Positions 18,159 through 26,211 of a stretch of DNA of 64,000 nt are shown in pieces. The first letter of the stretch is position 1. Each line of letters begins with the position of its first letter. Made by a program: the position numbers and the translations under genes. Source of the DNA: Pseudonocardia parietis (GTDB taxonomy: Bacteria > Actinomycetota > Actinomycetes > Mycobacteriales > Pseudonocardiaceae); assembly GCF_017876315.1 (NCBI RefSeq), contig NZ_JAGINU010000001.1, positions 3,782,001 to 3,846,000 on the forward strand, written 5' to 3'. Below the pieces are notes generated by a model. The model was given only the letters and a program-made list of their open reading frames with translations, had not been told where the DNA came from and searched no databases.

Positions 18159-18790
18159 CGCAGGTCCGCGAGCGGCTCGCTCTCCGGCTCGCCCTCCGGG
18201 TCGAACGCCACCAGGCCCAGCCGCTCCGCCACGACGACCGCCTCGAGCTGGGAGCGGGCGTCGAGCTTGGCCAGCACGGCACGGACGTGGTCGCGCACGG
18301 TGTGCGGGGACAGGCCCAGACCGGAGGCGATGCGGGTGACGTCCCGACCGCCGGCGAGCCCGGTGAGCACCTCGAGCTCGCGCGGGGTCAGGTGCGGCGC
18401 GGTGCCGGTGGCATCGGTGAAGACGGTGCCACCCGCCGCGACGGTCCGGACGGCGGAGACGATGTCGCGCAGCGGGTCCGCCTTTCCCAGGAAGCCTGCC
18501 GCACCGGCCTCCCGGGCGAGCCGGGCCGGTCCGGGGCGCGGGTGCGCGGTGAGGACGAGGGCGCGGGCGCGGGCGTCGTGCACCGCGGGGAGCAGAGACA
18601 GCCCGCCGCCGGGCAGCCGGACGTCGAGGACGACCACGTCGCACCGGAGCTCCGCAGCCGCGAGTACCGCGCGGGCGTCGTCGGTGGTGTGCGCGACGGC
18701 GACGACCTCGAGGTCCGGTTCGACGCCCAGCGCGAGCCCGAGGACGTCGGTGAACGAGCGATGGTCGTCCACCAGCAGCAGCCGCACCAC
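18149..18790 (-). CDS. NarL/LuxR-type response regulator
   Basis: 213 residues. Receiver domain RLLLVDDHRSFTDV (acidic pocket), VVVLDVRLPGGG (phospho-Asp), Thr in LVLTAHP and Lys in FLGKAD. The C-terminal LuxR helix-turn-helix is LTPRELEVLTGLAGGRDVTRIASGLGLSPHTVRDHV. The start is one of two adjacent GTG codons at 18785-18790 following GAGGGG. Cotranscribed with the kinase, it is likely phosphorylated by it. Its promoter region is shared with the ferric-iron transporter and contains an IdeR-like box. Confidence 0.92.
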   Translation of the reverse strand: MVRLLLVDDHRSFTDVLGLALGVEPDLEVVAVAHTTDDARAVLAAAELRCDVVVLDVRLPGGGLSLLPAVHDARARALVLTAHPRPGPARLAREAGAAGFLGKADPLRDIVSAVRTVAAGGTVFTDATGTAPHLTPRELEVLTGLAGGRDVTRIASGLGLSPHTVRDHVRAVLAKLDARSQLEAVVVAERLGLVAFDPEGEPESEPLADLRWR

Positions 18791-18835
18791 GACGCCGTAC
18801 CCCCTCAATTCTCGGGAGACCGCCCGAGTAGCAAC

Positions 18836-18854
18836 CGAGGTTAGCCTTCCCTGG
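18836..18854. promoter_or_regulatory. IdeR/DtxR-like iron box
   Basis: CGAGGTTAGCCTTCCCTGG matches the 19-bp DtxR/IdeR consensus TTAGGTTAGSCTAACCTAA at 14 positions, with the left half-site perfect. It lies between the divergent two-component genes and the iron-binding lipoprotein gene, 70 bp before the latter. Iron-dependent repression is expected. Confidence 0.6.
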
Positions 18855-18923
18855 CTCATAAGGGGAGCAACCGGACGGCACTCGCGTTCCGGACACGCTC
18901 ACCGGAACTCGGAAGGACCTCAC

Positions 18924-19961
18924 GTGACCCGATCGACCAGGCAGGGCGTGCTCGCCGGCGTGTTCCTCGCCGCGACCCTGCTCGCCGCCGGATGTGCCGG
19001 TGGCGGCCCGGCCCCCGCCGACGCGGCCCCCATCGCGGCCGCGGACGGCCCGCGGACGCTGACCTTGTACTCGGGACGCGACGAGGAGCTGGTCGGCCCG
19101 CTCATCGCGCAGTTCCAGCAGCAGTCCGGGATCACCGTCGAGACCCGCTACGGCTCGACGACCGAGCTCGCCGCGCAGCTCGCCGAGGAGGGCGAGGCCA
19201 CCCCGGCCCAGGTCTTCCTCTCCCAGGACGCCGGCGCGCTGGGTGCCCTGGAGGGCTCGTTCGCCCCGCTGCCCGACGACGTGCGGGGCGCGGTCGAGGC
19301 GCCCTACACCTCGACCGACGGGAGCTGGGTCGGCCTGACCGGCCGGGCCAGGGTCGCCGCGTACAACGTCCGCGTGCCCGAGGCCGAGGTGCCCGCGGAC
19401 GTCACCGACCTGACCGACCCGAAGTGGAAGGGGCGGGTCGGGATCGCCCCGACCAACGCGTCCTTCCAGGCGTTCGTCACGGCACTGCGGGTGCAGGAGG
19501 GCGAGGACGCGGCCCGCGAGTTCCTGGAGGGCCTGCGTGCCAACGAGGCGCAGATCTTCCCGCGCAACAGCGCGATCCTGGAGGCCGTGAACAACGGGGC
19601 CGTCGACGTCGGCCTGATCAACCACTACTACTACGTCGCCGCGGAGACCCCGCCGGCGAACACCAGGCTGAAGTTCGGTGCGCCGGGCACCGCGAGCGCA
19701 CTGGTCAACGTCACGGGGGCCGGGATCCTCGCCGGGGCCGCGGAGTCCGCCGAGGCCCAGGAGCTGGTGCGGTTCCTCGTCTCGGACCAGGCCCAGCGGT
19801 ACTTCGCCACCGAGACCGGCGAGTACCCGCTGATCCCCGGGGTCCCGTCGCCGGAGGGCGTGCCCGCGCTCGCCGACCTCGGCGCGCCGGCCATCGACCT
19901 GGCCGACCTGCGCAGCCTCGACGAGACCACGCAGCTGATGACGCAGGTCGGGCTGCTCTGA
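18924..19961 (+). CDS. Iron(III) ABC transporter substrate-binding lipoprotein
   Basis: 345 residues. Signal peptide with lipobox LLAAGC (Cys at about 27), then a class-II periplasmic-binding fold of the ferric-binding (FbpA/FutA) type: LTLYSGRDEELVGPLIAQFQ, WVGLTGRARVAAYN, and the iron-ligand tyrosines in GLINHYYYVA. GTG start behind GGAAGGA. First gene of a three-gene transporter operon under an IdeR-like box. It binds ferric iron (or a small ferric chelate) outside the membrane and delivers it to the permease. Confidence 0.92.
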   Translation: MTRSTRQGVLAGVFLAATLLAAGCAGGGPAPADAAPIAAADGPRTLTLYSGRDEELVGPLIAQFQQQSGITVETRYGSTTELAAQLAEEGEATPAQVFLSQDAGALGALEGSFAPLPDDVRGAVEAPYTSTDGSWVGLTGRARVAAYNVRVPEAEVPADVTDLTDPKWKGRVGIAPTNASFQAFVTALRVQEGEDAAREFLEGLRANEAQIFPRNSAILEAVNNGAVDVGLINHYYYVAAETPPANTRLKFGAPGTASALVNVTGAGILAGAAESAEAQELVRFLVSDQAQRYFATETGEYPLIPGVPSPEGVPALADLGAPAIDLADLRSLDETTQLMTQVGLL

Positions 19962-19963
19962 CG

Positions 19964-21571
19964 GTGCTGCGCCGCACGGATCCCGCCCCCGTGGCGGTCA
20001 CGCGGCCGGTCCCGCCGGGAGGACGTCTCCCGGCGGGACCGGCCGCGCGTCGTCGCGTTCCCCGGCTGCTGCTGCTCGCCGCCACGGCGGCCGCCGCGGT
20101 GGCCGCGCTGCCCCTGGTGTGGCTGTTCGTGCGGGTCGCGGACGCCGACCCGCAACGGGTGCTGCTGCTCCTGGCGCGCGAGCGCACGGTCACCCTCGTC
20201 GTGAACTCCGCCGTGCTCGTGGCGTGCGTGTCCGTGGGATGTCTGGTGCTCGGCGTGCTCACCGCGACGCTGCTGGTCCGGATCCGGCTGCCCCGGCCGG
20301 GGCTGTGGTGGGTGCTGGCGGCGCTGCCGCTGGCCGTGCCGTCGTACCTGCTGGCGTTCTCCGTGCTCGCGGTGCGGCCGGAGGCGCGCGGCCTCGGACC
20401 GCTGGTCGTCGTCCTCGTGCTGGCGTGCACGCCGTACGTCACGCTCCCCGCCGCGGCCGCACTGCGCATCGCCGACACCGGCCCGGAGGACGCCGCCCGG
20501 ACCCTCGGGCGCGGCCCGGTCGCCGCGTACTGCCGGGTCACGCTCCCGCAGGTGCTGCCGGCGGCGCTGGCGGGCACGCTGCTCGCCGCCCTGTACACGC
20601 TCTCGGACTTCGGCGCCCCGGCGCTGCTGCGCTACGAGTCCTTCACCTGGGCGGTGCAGGCCGCCTACGAGGGCACCGTCGACCGCACCGGGGCCGCGGT
20701 GACCGCACTGGTCCTCACCGTCCTGACCCTGTTCCTGGTGATCGCCGAGCGGGCGGCCCGGCGCCGGTTCACCCGGGCCCCCGCGACGACGGCCGTGCAC
20801 CGCATCCCGCCCGTCCGGCTCGGGCGGGCGGGGACCGCCTCGGCCGTCTGCGGGCTCGGCGCCGTCGCCGCGCTGACCCTGGCCGGCCCGCCCGCGGTGC
20901 TCGTGGGGCGGATCGTCGCGGCCGGCGGGATCGACGTCGACTGGGTCCGGCTCGCGGCGGCGGCCCGGTCGACGTTGCTGCTCGCGGGCGCGGCCGCCCT
21001 GCTCGCGGTGCTCCTCGCACTGCCGGTCGGGGTGCTCGCCGCCCGGTACCGGGGGCGGGCCGTCGCCGCCGTCGAGGCCACGGCGTACCTGGGGCAGGGA
21101 TTGCCCGGCGTCGTGGTCGGGCTGTCGCTGGTGTTCTTCTCGCTCGCGGTGCTGCCCGGGCTCTACCAGACGGCCCCGGTGCTGGTGCTGGCCTACGTGG
21201 TGCTGTTCCTGCCCAAGGCGCTCGGAGCCACCCGCTCCGCGGTCGAGCGGGTGCCGGTCGAGTCCGAGGAGGTCTCCCGCACGCTCGGTCGCTCGGCGAC
21301 CGCGACCTGGTGGACGGTCACCGCGGCGCAGGCCTGGCCGGGTGTCGCGGCCGGCGGGTTGCTGGTGATGGTGACGGCGATGAAGGAGCTCCCGGCGACG
21401 CTGATGCTCCGCCCGACCGGCACCGACACCCTGGCCACCCAGCTGTGGGCCCAGACCTCGCTCGGTGCCCACGGCGCCGCCGCGCCGCCTGCCCTCGCAC
21501 TCCTGCTGCTGGCGTGCGTGCCGGCCGCGTTGCTGGTGCGGGCCGGCGCCACCCCGGGAGGGAACCGATGA
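19964..21571 (+). CDS. Iron(III) ABC transporter permease
   Basis: 535 residues from a GTG 2 nt after the binding-protein stop. Two fused inner-membrane permease domains, about six helices each. The EAA-type loops are GPEDAARTLGRGPVAAYCRVTLP in the first half and ESEEVSRTLGRSATATWWTVTAAQ in the second. This is the FbpB/ThiP double-permease plan. It overlaps the ATPase gene by ATGA. A basic, Pro-rich stretch of about 40 residues precedes the first helix. Confidence 0.92.
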   Translation: MLRRTDPAPVAVTRPVPPGGRLPAGPAARRRVPRLLLLAATAAAAVAALPLVWLFVRVADADPQRVLLLLARERTVTLVVNSAVLVACVSVGCLVLGVLTATLLVRIRLPRPGLWWVLAALPLAVPSYLLAFSVLAVRPEARGLGPLVVVLVLACTPYVTLPAAAALRIADTGPEDAARTLGRGPVAAYCRVTLPQVLPAALAGTLLAALYTLSDFGAPALLRYESFTWAVQAAYEGTVDRTGAAVTALVLTVLTLFLVIAERAARRRFTRAPATTAVHRIPPVRLGRAGTASAVCGLGAVAALTLAGPPAVLVGRIVAAGGIDVDWVRLAAAARSTLLLAGAAALLAVLLALPVGVLAARYRGRAVAAVEATAYLGQGLPGVVVGLSLVFFSLAVLPGLYQTAPVLVLAYVVLFLPKALGATRSAVERVPVESEEVSRTLGRSATATWWTVTAAQAWPGVAAGGLLVMVTAMKELPATLMLRPTGTDTLATQLWAQTSLGAHGAAAPPALALLLLACVPAALLVRAGATPGGNR

Positions 21572-22620
21572 CGCTCACGGTTCGCGGGATCGTCGCGGGC
21601 TACGGCCGCGGCCCGGTGCTGCACGGTGTCGACCTGGACGCCGGCCCGGCCGAGCTCGTGTCCGTGCTGGGCGCCTCCGGCAGCGGGAAGACCACGCTGC
21701 TGCGGGTGGTCGCCGGGCTGCACCGGCCGGACGGCGGCACCGTGCGCTTCGGCGACGACGACGTCACGGCCGTGGCACCCGAGCGCCGCCGGGTGGGGCT
21801 GGTGCCGCAGGAGGGGGCCCTGTTCGCCCACCTGTCGGTGGCCCGCAACATCGGCTTCGGGCTCACGCCCGGCCGCCGCGCCCCGCTCGGCCGGTCCGCC
21901 GCCGCGGCGGCCGCGCGCGAGCGGGTCGGCGAGCTGCTGGAGCTGGTCGGGCTCGCCGACAAGGCCGGCCGGATGCCGCACCAGCTCTCCGGCGGGGAAC
22001 GGCGCCGGGTCGCGCTGGCCAGGGCGCTCGCCCCGCGCCCGCGGGTGGTGCTGCTCGACGAGCCGTTCTCCGCGCTCGACGCCGGGTTGCGCGAGCAGGT
22101 GCGCGGCGAGGTCGTCACCGCGCTGCGCGCCGCGGGGAGCACCGCGGTGCTCATCACCCACGACCGGCGGGAGGCGCTGTCGGTGAGCGACCGGATCGCC
22201 GTCCTGCACGGGGGCCGCGTCGAGCAGACCGCCACCCCCCGGGAGCTCTACGCCGCCCCGGCGACGGCCCGGGTCGCCCGCTTCGTGGGGGACACGGCGC
22301 TGCTGCCCGGGACCGTGTGTGGTGCGCACGTCGAGACCGTCGTGGGCCGGGCCCCGATGCGGGCGCCGGCGCCGGGCCCCGGGGACGCCGTGCTCGTGGT
22401 GCTGCGGCCCGAGCAGCTGCGCCTCACCGGCCCCGGGGCGGGCGGTGCCCCGGGCGAGGTGGTCCACGTCGAGTTCCTCGGTGAGGCGTTGCTGGTCGGC
22501 GCCCGGCCCGACGGTGGCCCCACGGTCCGGGTCCGCGCCGCGCCGGGGGAGCACTGGCGGCCGGGAGACCGGTGCTGCGTGCGCATCGAGGGGCCGGTGC
22601 ACGTCGTCCCTGACGCGTGA
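21568..22620 (+). CDS. Iron(III) ABC transporter ATPase
   Basis: 350 residues. Walker A GASGSGKTTL (about 38-47), Q-loop VPQEGALF, signature LSGGERRRVALARAL, Walker B VVLLDEPFSALD and H-loop ITHDRREAL, followed by a C-terminal TOBE-like domain (about 260-350). Typical FbpC length and layout. Starts inside the permease stop (ATGA). It ends 4 bp from the convergent desaturase gene. Confidence 0.94.
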   Translation: MTLTVRGIVAGYGRGPVLHGVDLDAGPAELVSVLGASGSGKTTLLRVVAGLHRPDGGTVRFGDDDVTAVAPERRRVGLVPQEGALFAHLSVARNIGFGLTPGRRAPLGRSAAAAAARERVGELLELVGLADKAGRMPHQLSGGERRRVALARALAPRPRVVLLDEPFSALDAGLREQVRGEVVTALRAAGSTAVLITHDRREALSVSDRIAVLHGGRVEQTATPRELYAAPATARVARFVGDTALLPGTVCGAHVETVVGRAPMRAPAPGPGDAVLVVLRPEQLRLTGPGAGGAPGEVVHVEFLGEALLVGARPDGGPTVRVRAAPGEHWRPGDRCCVRIEGPVHVVPDA

Positions 22621-22624
22621 CCGG

Positions 22625-23572
22625 TCAGTCCGCGGCCGCGGGCTCCGGGCGCACGGCGAGCTTCGTCAGCCGCTTCTCGCTCGGCCACCGGGCGTCGTGG
22701 GCCCAGCCCACCCGCTCGAACAGCCGGATCACCGCCGCCGAGATGTCGATCTCGCCGCGGCCGACGCCGTGCCGCGCCGAGGTCGGGTCGGCGTGGTGCA
22801 GGTTGTGCCACGACTCGCCCATGCTCGGGATCGCCAGCAGCCAGACGTTGGTGGACCGGTCCCGGGCCCGCCACGGCCGCTCGCCGACCAGGTGGCAGAT
22901 CGAGTTCGTCGACCACGCCACGTGGTGCGAGACCGCGACCCGCACCAGGCCGGCCCAGAAGAAGGCGGTGAACGCCCCCCACCAGGACCAGGTGACCAGC
23001 CCGCCGACCACGCTGGGCCCGAAGATCGACAGAATGGTGAGCAGGGAGAAGGCGCGGTGCACCCGGTCGACGTCGGGATCGGCGAGCAGGTCCGGGGTGA
23101 ACCGGCGCTGGTCGGTGAGCGAGCGGTCGAAGATCCATCCCATGTGGGCGTGCCAGAACCCGCGCACCAGCGCGGCGGGGGAGGTGCCGTAGCGCCACGG
23201 CGAGTGCGGGTCGCCCTCGGCGTCGGCGTAGGCGTGGTGGCGGCGGTGGTCGGCCACCCAGTGCCGGACCGGGCCCTGCACGGCGAGGCTGCCGGCCACG
23301 GCCAGCGCGATCCGCAGCGGGCGGTTCGCCTTGAACGAGCCGTGCGTGAAGTAGCGGTGGAACCCGACGGTCACCCCGAGCATGGACACCACGTACATGC
23401 CGAGCGCGAGGCCGGCGTCCAGCCAGGTCAGTCCCCAGCCCCAGGCGAGCGGTACGGCGGCGACGAGCGCCAGCGCCGGGACGATCGCGAACGCGTACAC
23501 GAACAGGTGCGGGACGGGGTGGCGGAGCCGATCGGAGAGATCACGAGGAGCCGCGGGCCGGGTATCGGTCAC
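22625..23572 (-). CDS. Acyl-CoA/fatty-acid delta-9-type desaturase
   Basis: 315 residues from GTG. Membrane di-iron desaturase with the three histidine boxes HRYFTH (about 72), HRRHH (about 109) and HNLHH (about 250), separated by paired helices. It introduces a double bond in long acyl chains using O2 and an external electron donor; no ferredoxin or reductase is adjacent. The C-terminal W-P-S-E-K tail is typical of actinobacterial members. A long palindrome separates it from the preceding minus-strand operon, so it probably has its own promoter. Confidence 0.93.
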   Translation of the reverse strand: MTDTRPAAPRDLSDRLRHPVPHLFVYAFAIVPALALVAAVPLAWGWGLTWLDAGLALGMYVVSMLGVTVGFHRYFTHGSFKANRPLRIALAVAGSLAVQGPVRHWVADHRRHHAYADAEGDPHSPWRYGTSPAALVRGFWHAHMGWIFDRSLTDQRRFTPDLLADPDVDRVHRAFSLLTILSIFGPSVVGGLVTWSWWGAFTAFFWAGLVRVAVSHHVAWSTNSICHLVGERPWRARDRSTNVWLLAIPSMGESWHNLHHADPTSARHGVGRGEIDISAAVIRLFERVGWAHDARWPSEKRLTKLAVRPEPAAAD

Positions 23573-23640
23573 GGTGCCCGATCGTTCCGGCTTGCGCCAC
23601 CCCCGGCAGTGGGGACAACCCCCCTGCTCTGCCCGCACCG

Positions 23641-23708
23641 CGTCACACCCGTCCGCCGCGCCGCACACCCGTTGCAACAGGTGTGCGGCGCAGCGGAGGG
23701 GTGTGACG
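23641..23708. repeat. 68-bp near-perfect palindrome
   Basis: Two arms of 34 nt meet without a spacer at the TTG/CAA centre (about 23674/23675). Only 3 of 34 pairs mismatch, so it would form one very stable hairpin. The core ACACCYGTTGCAACAGGTGT is flanked by GC-rich arms. It ends 3 bp from the stop of the RutA-like gene and so may terminate that operon, but it has no U-tract and resembles dispersed extragenic palindromes. Confidence 0.8.
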
Positions 23709-23711
23709 TGC

Positions 23712-24782
23712 TCACTCCTGCGCGGCCTCCCGCAGCAGGGGCTTCACGCGCTCACCGAACTTGGTGACACCGTCGACGAAGTCCGGCCAGGTGAGCAGGG
23801 CGCCGTCGATCCCGGTGGTCACCGCGATCTCGTCCAGCTGGGCGGCGACCCGCTCGTAGGAGCCCTTGACCACCGGCAGCGACAGGAAGGCCATGTTGCC
23901 CTCCTCGGCCGGCCGCTCCAGCGAGGTGAGCAGCTGCGCCGAGGTCCCGTCCGGGTTCGTGTCCAGCGACGCCCCGGTCGTCATGTAGCTGATCGCCTCG
24001 AGGTCGGCGTTCTCGACGATGTGCCGGCACAGCTTGTCGGCCTCCTCGTCGGTCTCCTCGGCGATGATGCAGTAGAGCGCGTAGGTCCCCACGTCCCGGC
24101 CCTTCTCGGCGCCGAAACGCTTGACCCCCGACGCGATCTCGCCGACCTTGGAGCGCTCGGCCATGATGAAGTTCCGGTCGCCGTGAGTGGCGGTGAACTC
24201 CTGCCCGGCGGGGGACTGGCCCGCGCACACGACCGTCGGCGTGTGCAGCGGCTTGGGCCGCATGTCTGCCTCGGTGAAGGTGAAGAACTCGCCCTCGAAG
24301 GTCGTCGGGCCCTCGGCCCAGAGCGCCCGCAGCGCCTGCACGTACTCCGCGGCGTACTCGTAGCGCTTGGCGAAGTACTCGTCGCCCGGCCACAGCCCCA
24401 TCTGGGTGTACTCGGGCTTGCTCCAGCCGGTCACGATGTTGAGGCCACAGCGGCCGCCGGAGATCTCGTCGAGGGTCGCGACCATCCGCGCGGCCATGAT
24501 CGGGTGCGTGGCCAGGGTGGTCACCGACGGGAAGAGCCCGATCCGCTCGGTCACCGCGGCGAGCCCGCCGAACAGGGTGAACGACTCCAGGCACGCGCCC
24601 CAGAAGTCGCTCGGGCCGCCGCTGCCGCGGTGCTTCATCATCGAGAGCACGAAGTCGAGGCCCTGCTTCTCGGCCTCCTGGGTGATCGCGACGTTGTGCT
24701 CGAAGCTCGGCCGGTACTGCGGGCTGCCGGTGGACAGGATGTAGCCGTTGGTGGCGTTGGGGATGAAGACGCCGTACTGCAC
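23712..24782 (-). CDS. rutA: RutA-like flavin-dependent monooxygenase
   Basis: 356 residues, luciferase-like (LLM) flavoprotein. It aligns with pyrimidine oxygenase RutA along its length: GVFIPNATNGYILSTGSPQY at the N-terminus, then SFTLFGGLAAVTERI, GGRCGLNIVTGWSKPEYTQMG, WPGDEYFAKRYEYAAEYVQ and VCAGQSPAGQEF. RutA uses FMNH2 and O2 to open the uracil ring. GTG start behind AGGAGG. It is the last gene of an operon with an isochorismatase-fold hydrolase and a GntR regulator. Rut C, D, F and G are absent here, so another ring substrate (barbiturate, thymine, hydantoin-like) remains possible. Confidence 0.75.
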   Translation of the reverse strand: MQYGVFIPNATNGYILSTGSPQYRPSFEHNVAITQEAEKQGLDFVLSMMKHRGSGGPSDFWGACLESFTLFGGLAAVTERIGLFPSVTTLATHPIMAARMVATLDEISGGRCGLNIVTGWSKPEYTQMGLWPGDEYFAKRYEYAAEYVQALRALWAEGPTTFEGEFFTFTEADMRPKPLHTPTVVCAGQSPAGQEFTATHGDRNFIMAERSKVGEIASGVKRFGAEKGRDVGTYALYCIIAEETDEEADKLCRHIVENADLEAISYMTTGASLDTNPDGTSAQLLTSLERPAEEGNMAFLSLPVVKGSYERVAAQLDEIAVTTGIDGALLTWPDFVDGVTKFGERVKPLLREAAQE

Positions 24783-24792
24783 GGGGGACCTC

Positions 24793-25419
24793 CTAGGGAG
24801 ACAGCTCGGGGACTGCGTGGGCAAGGTCGACGACGTCGGCGTACTTGGCGTCGAGGTCGGCGAGGTTCTGGTCGTGGACTCCCGGGGCACGGTCGCCGCA
24901 GGCCTCGGCGACGACGATCGGGCGGAACCCGGCGGCGAGCGCGTCGGTCGCCGTCGCCCGGACGCACCCCGACGTCGACACCCCGGTCACGACGACGGTG
25001 TCGACGCCGTGGGCGCGCAGGGTCGCGGCGAGCGAGGTGCCGGTGAACGCCGACGCGTGCTGCTTGGCGACGACGGGTTCACCCGGCCCGGGCGCGAGCG
25101 AGAGTTCGCCCCACCCGCCGGGGGCTCCCTCGGCGAAGCACGCCAGCGACGGGACCTTCGCGGCGAACCAGCCCGCGTCGGCCATGTCGGGGGCGTAGCG
25201 GACCACCGTCCAGAACACCGGACGGCCGCCGGCGCGCGCCGCCGCGACCACCTCGCGGCAGCCGGTGACCACCCGCTCGGCCGTGGCCGGGTCGCCGAGG
25301 AAGAACGGGCCCTGCGGGTCGGTGTAGGCGCGCACCAGGTCCACGACGACGACGGCCGGCGCGGCGCCCCAGCCGACGCGGCCGGCGAACGGTGCCCCGT
25401 GCGGGTTCGGCCGGCTCAC
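24793..25419 (-). CDS. Isochorismatase-family amidohydrolase (N-carbamoylsarcosine amidase-like)
   Basis: 208 residues. Cysteine hydrolase fold: VVVVDLVRAYTDP (catalytic Asp), VVAKQHASAFTGTSLAATLR (Lys) and VVVTGVSTSGCVRATATDAL (nucleophile Cys). The SGCVRATA motif fits N-carbamoylsarcosine amidase-like members more closely than classical RutB. It probably hydrolyses a carbamoyl or amide group of the product made by the neighbouring RutA-like enzyme. GTG start overlapping the GntR stop (GTGA), and 10 nt upstream of the oxygenase start. Confidence 0.8.
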   Translation of the reverse strand: MSRPNPHGAPFAGRVGWGAAPAVVVVDLVRAYTDPQGPFFLGDPATAERVVTGCREVVAAARAGGRPVFWTVVRYAPDMADAGWFAAKVPSLACFAEGAPGGWGELSLAPGPGEPVVAKQHASAFTGTSLAATLRAHGVDTVVVTGVSTSGCVRATATDALAAGFRPIVVAEACGDRAPGVHDQNLADLDAKYADVVDLAHAVPELSP

Positions 25420-26072
25420 CGGCGGTCCCCGGTCATGACGGCCCGGGCGTTCGCGATGTGGCTGACCATCACCGCCGCCGCCCAGGCGCCGTCCCCGACG
25501 CGCAGTGCAGCGACGATCTCGGCGTGGTGGGCCAGGCTGCGGGCGAGCGAGTCCGGGTCGTAGCTGTGGAAGGTGCGCAGGACGACCGGCGCGTGCACCA
25601 CCCCGGCCAGGGCCGAGGTGAGCGCCGGGGTGTCGGCGATCTCGAGCAGGCGGGCGTGGGAGCGGCGGTTGAGCTCCACCAGGGCGTCGAGATCCTGGCC
25701 GGGCCCCGGCGCCCCGGTCGCCAGCATCGTGCGGGCCAGGTCGTCGAGCTCGTCGAGGTCCGCGGCGCTCGCGCGGGCCGCGGCCCGTTCGGTGGCGCGG
25801 GGTTCGAGGGCCCGCCGCACGTCGAAGGCGTCGTCCAGGTCGGCCTCGGTGAACCGGGTGACCCGGGCGCCCCGGTGCGGGTGCAGCTCGACCAGGCCTT
25901 CGGCCGCGAGCCGGGACAGGGCTTCGCGGACCGGCGTGCGGGACAGGCCCAGCCGGTCCGCGAGCTCGACCTCGCCCAGGTGCTCCCCGCCGGGGAGCGC
26001 ACCGGAGAGGATCTCCTCCCGGAGCGCGACCTGGGCCCGCTCCGACGCCCTGCGGGGTGCGGTCGCGACCAC
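25416..26072 (-). CDS. GntR-family regulator (FCD type)
   Basis: 218 residues. Winged helix-turn-helix with LGEVELADRLGLSRTPVREALSRLAAEGLVELHPHRGARV (about 30-70) and an all-helical FCD ligand domain with the metal-binding pattern D..R.....E and H residues (LNRRSHARLL, AHHAEIVAAL). GTG start behind AGGAGG. First gene of the rutA-like operon and divergent from the isocitrate-lyase-superfamily gene, so it likely controls both through the shared 139-bp region. Confidence 0.9.
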   Translation of the reverse strand: MVATAPRRASERAQVALREEILSGALPGGEHLGEVELADRLGLSRTPVREALSRLAAEGLVELHPHRGARVTRFTEADLDDAFDVRRALEPRATERAAARASAADLDELDDLARTMLATGAPGPGQDLDALVELNRRSHARLLEIADTPALTSALAGVVHAPVVLRTFHSYDPDSLARSLAHHAEIVAALRVGDGAWAAAVMVSHIANARAVMTGDRR

Positions 26073-26184
26073 GTGCTCACCTCCTGCTGCTGGGTAGATG
26101 TATGCAACCTAGAAGTGAGCCGATCCACGCACAAGCCCTTCGGGGCTGTTCACGAGAGCGTTACCCAGGCACCCTGTAGTCCTG

Positions 26185-26196
26185 GTTGTACACAAC
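26185..26196. promoter_or_regulatory. Candidate GntR operator
   Basis: GTTGTACACAAC: inverted half-sites GTTGT and ACAAC around AC, in the region between the divergent gntR and lyase genes and 15 bp before the lyase start. The form is typical for FCD-type GntR proteins. Confidence 0.5.
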
Positions 26197-26211
26197 TCTG
26201 GAGGGAAATCC

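Noticed and set aside
16902..19625. 907-codon minus-strand frame spanning kinase, regulator and part of the iron gene
   Set aside because: Only residues from the ATG at 18158 onward are kinase-like; the rest is antisense to fbpA-like and out of frame with the regulator.
18992..21571. Very long plus-strand frame of 859 codons starting inside the iron-binding protein gene
   Set aside because: Its first 320 codons are an Arg/Gly/Pro-rich shadow of the binding-protein gene in another frame; only the part from the GTG at 19964 is a permease.
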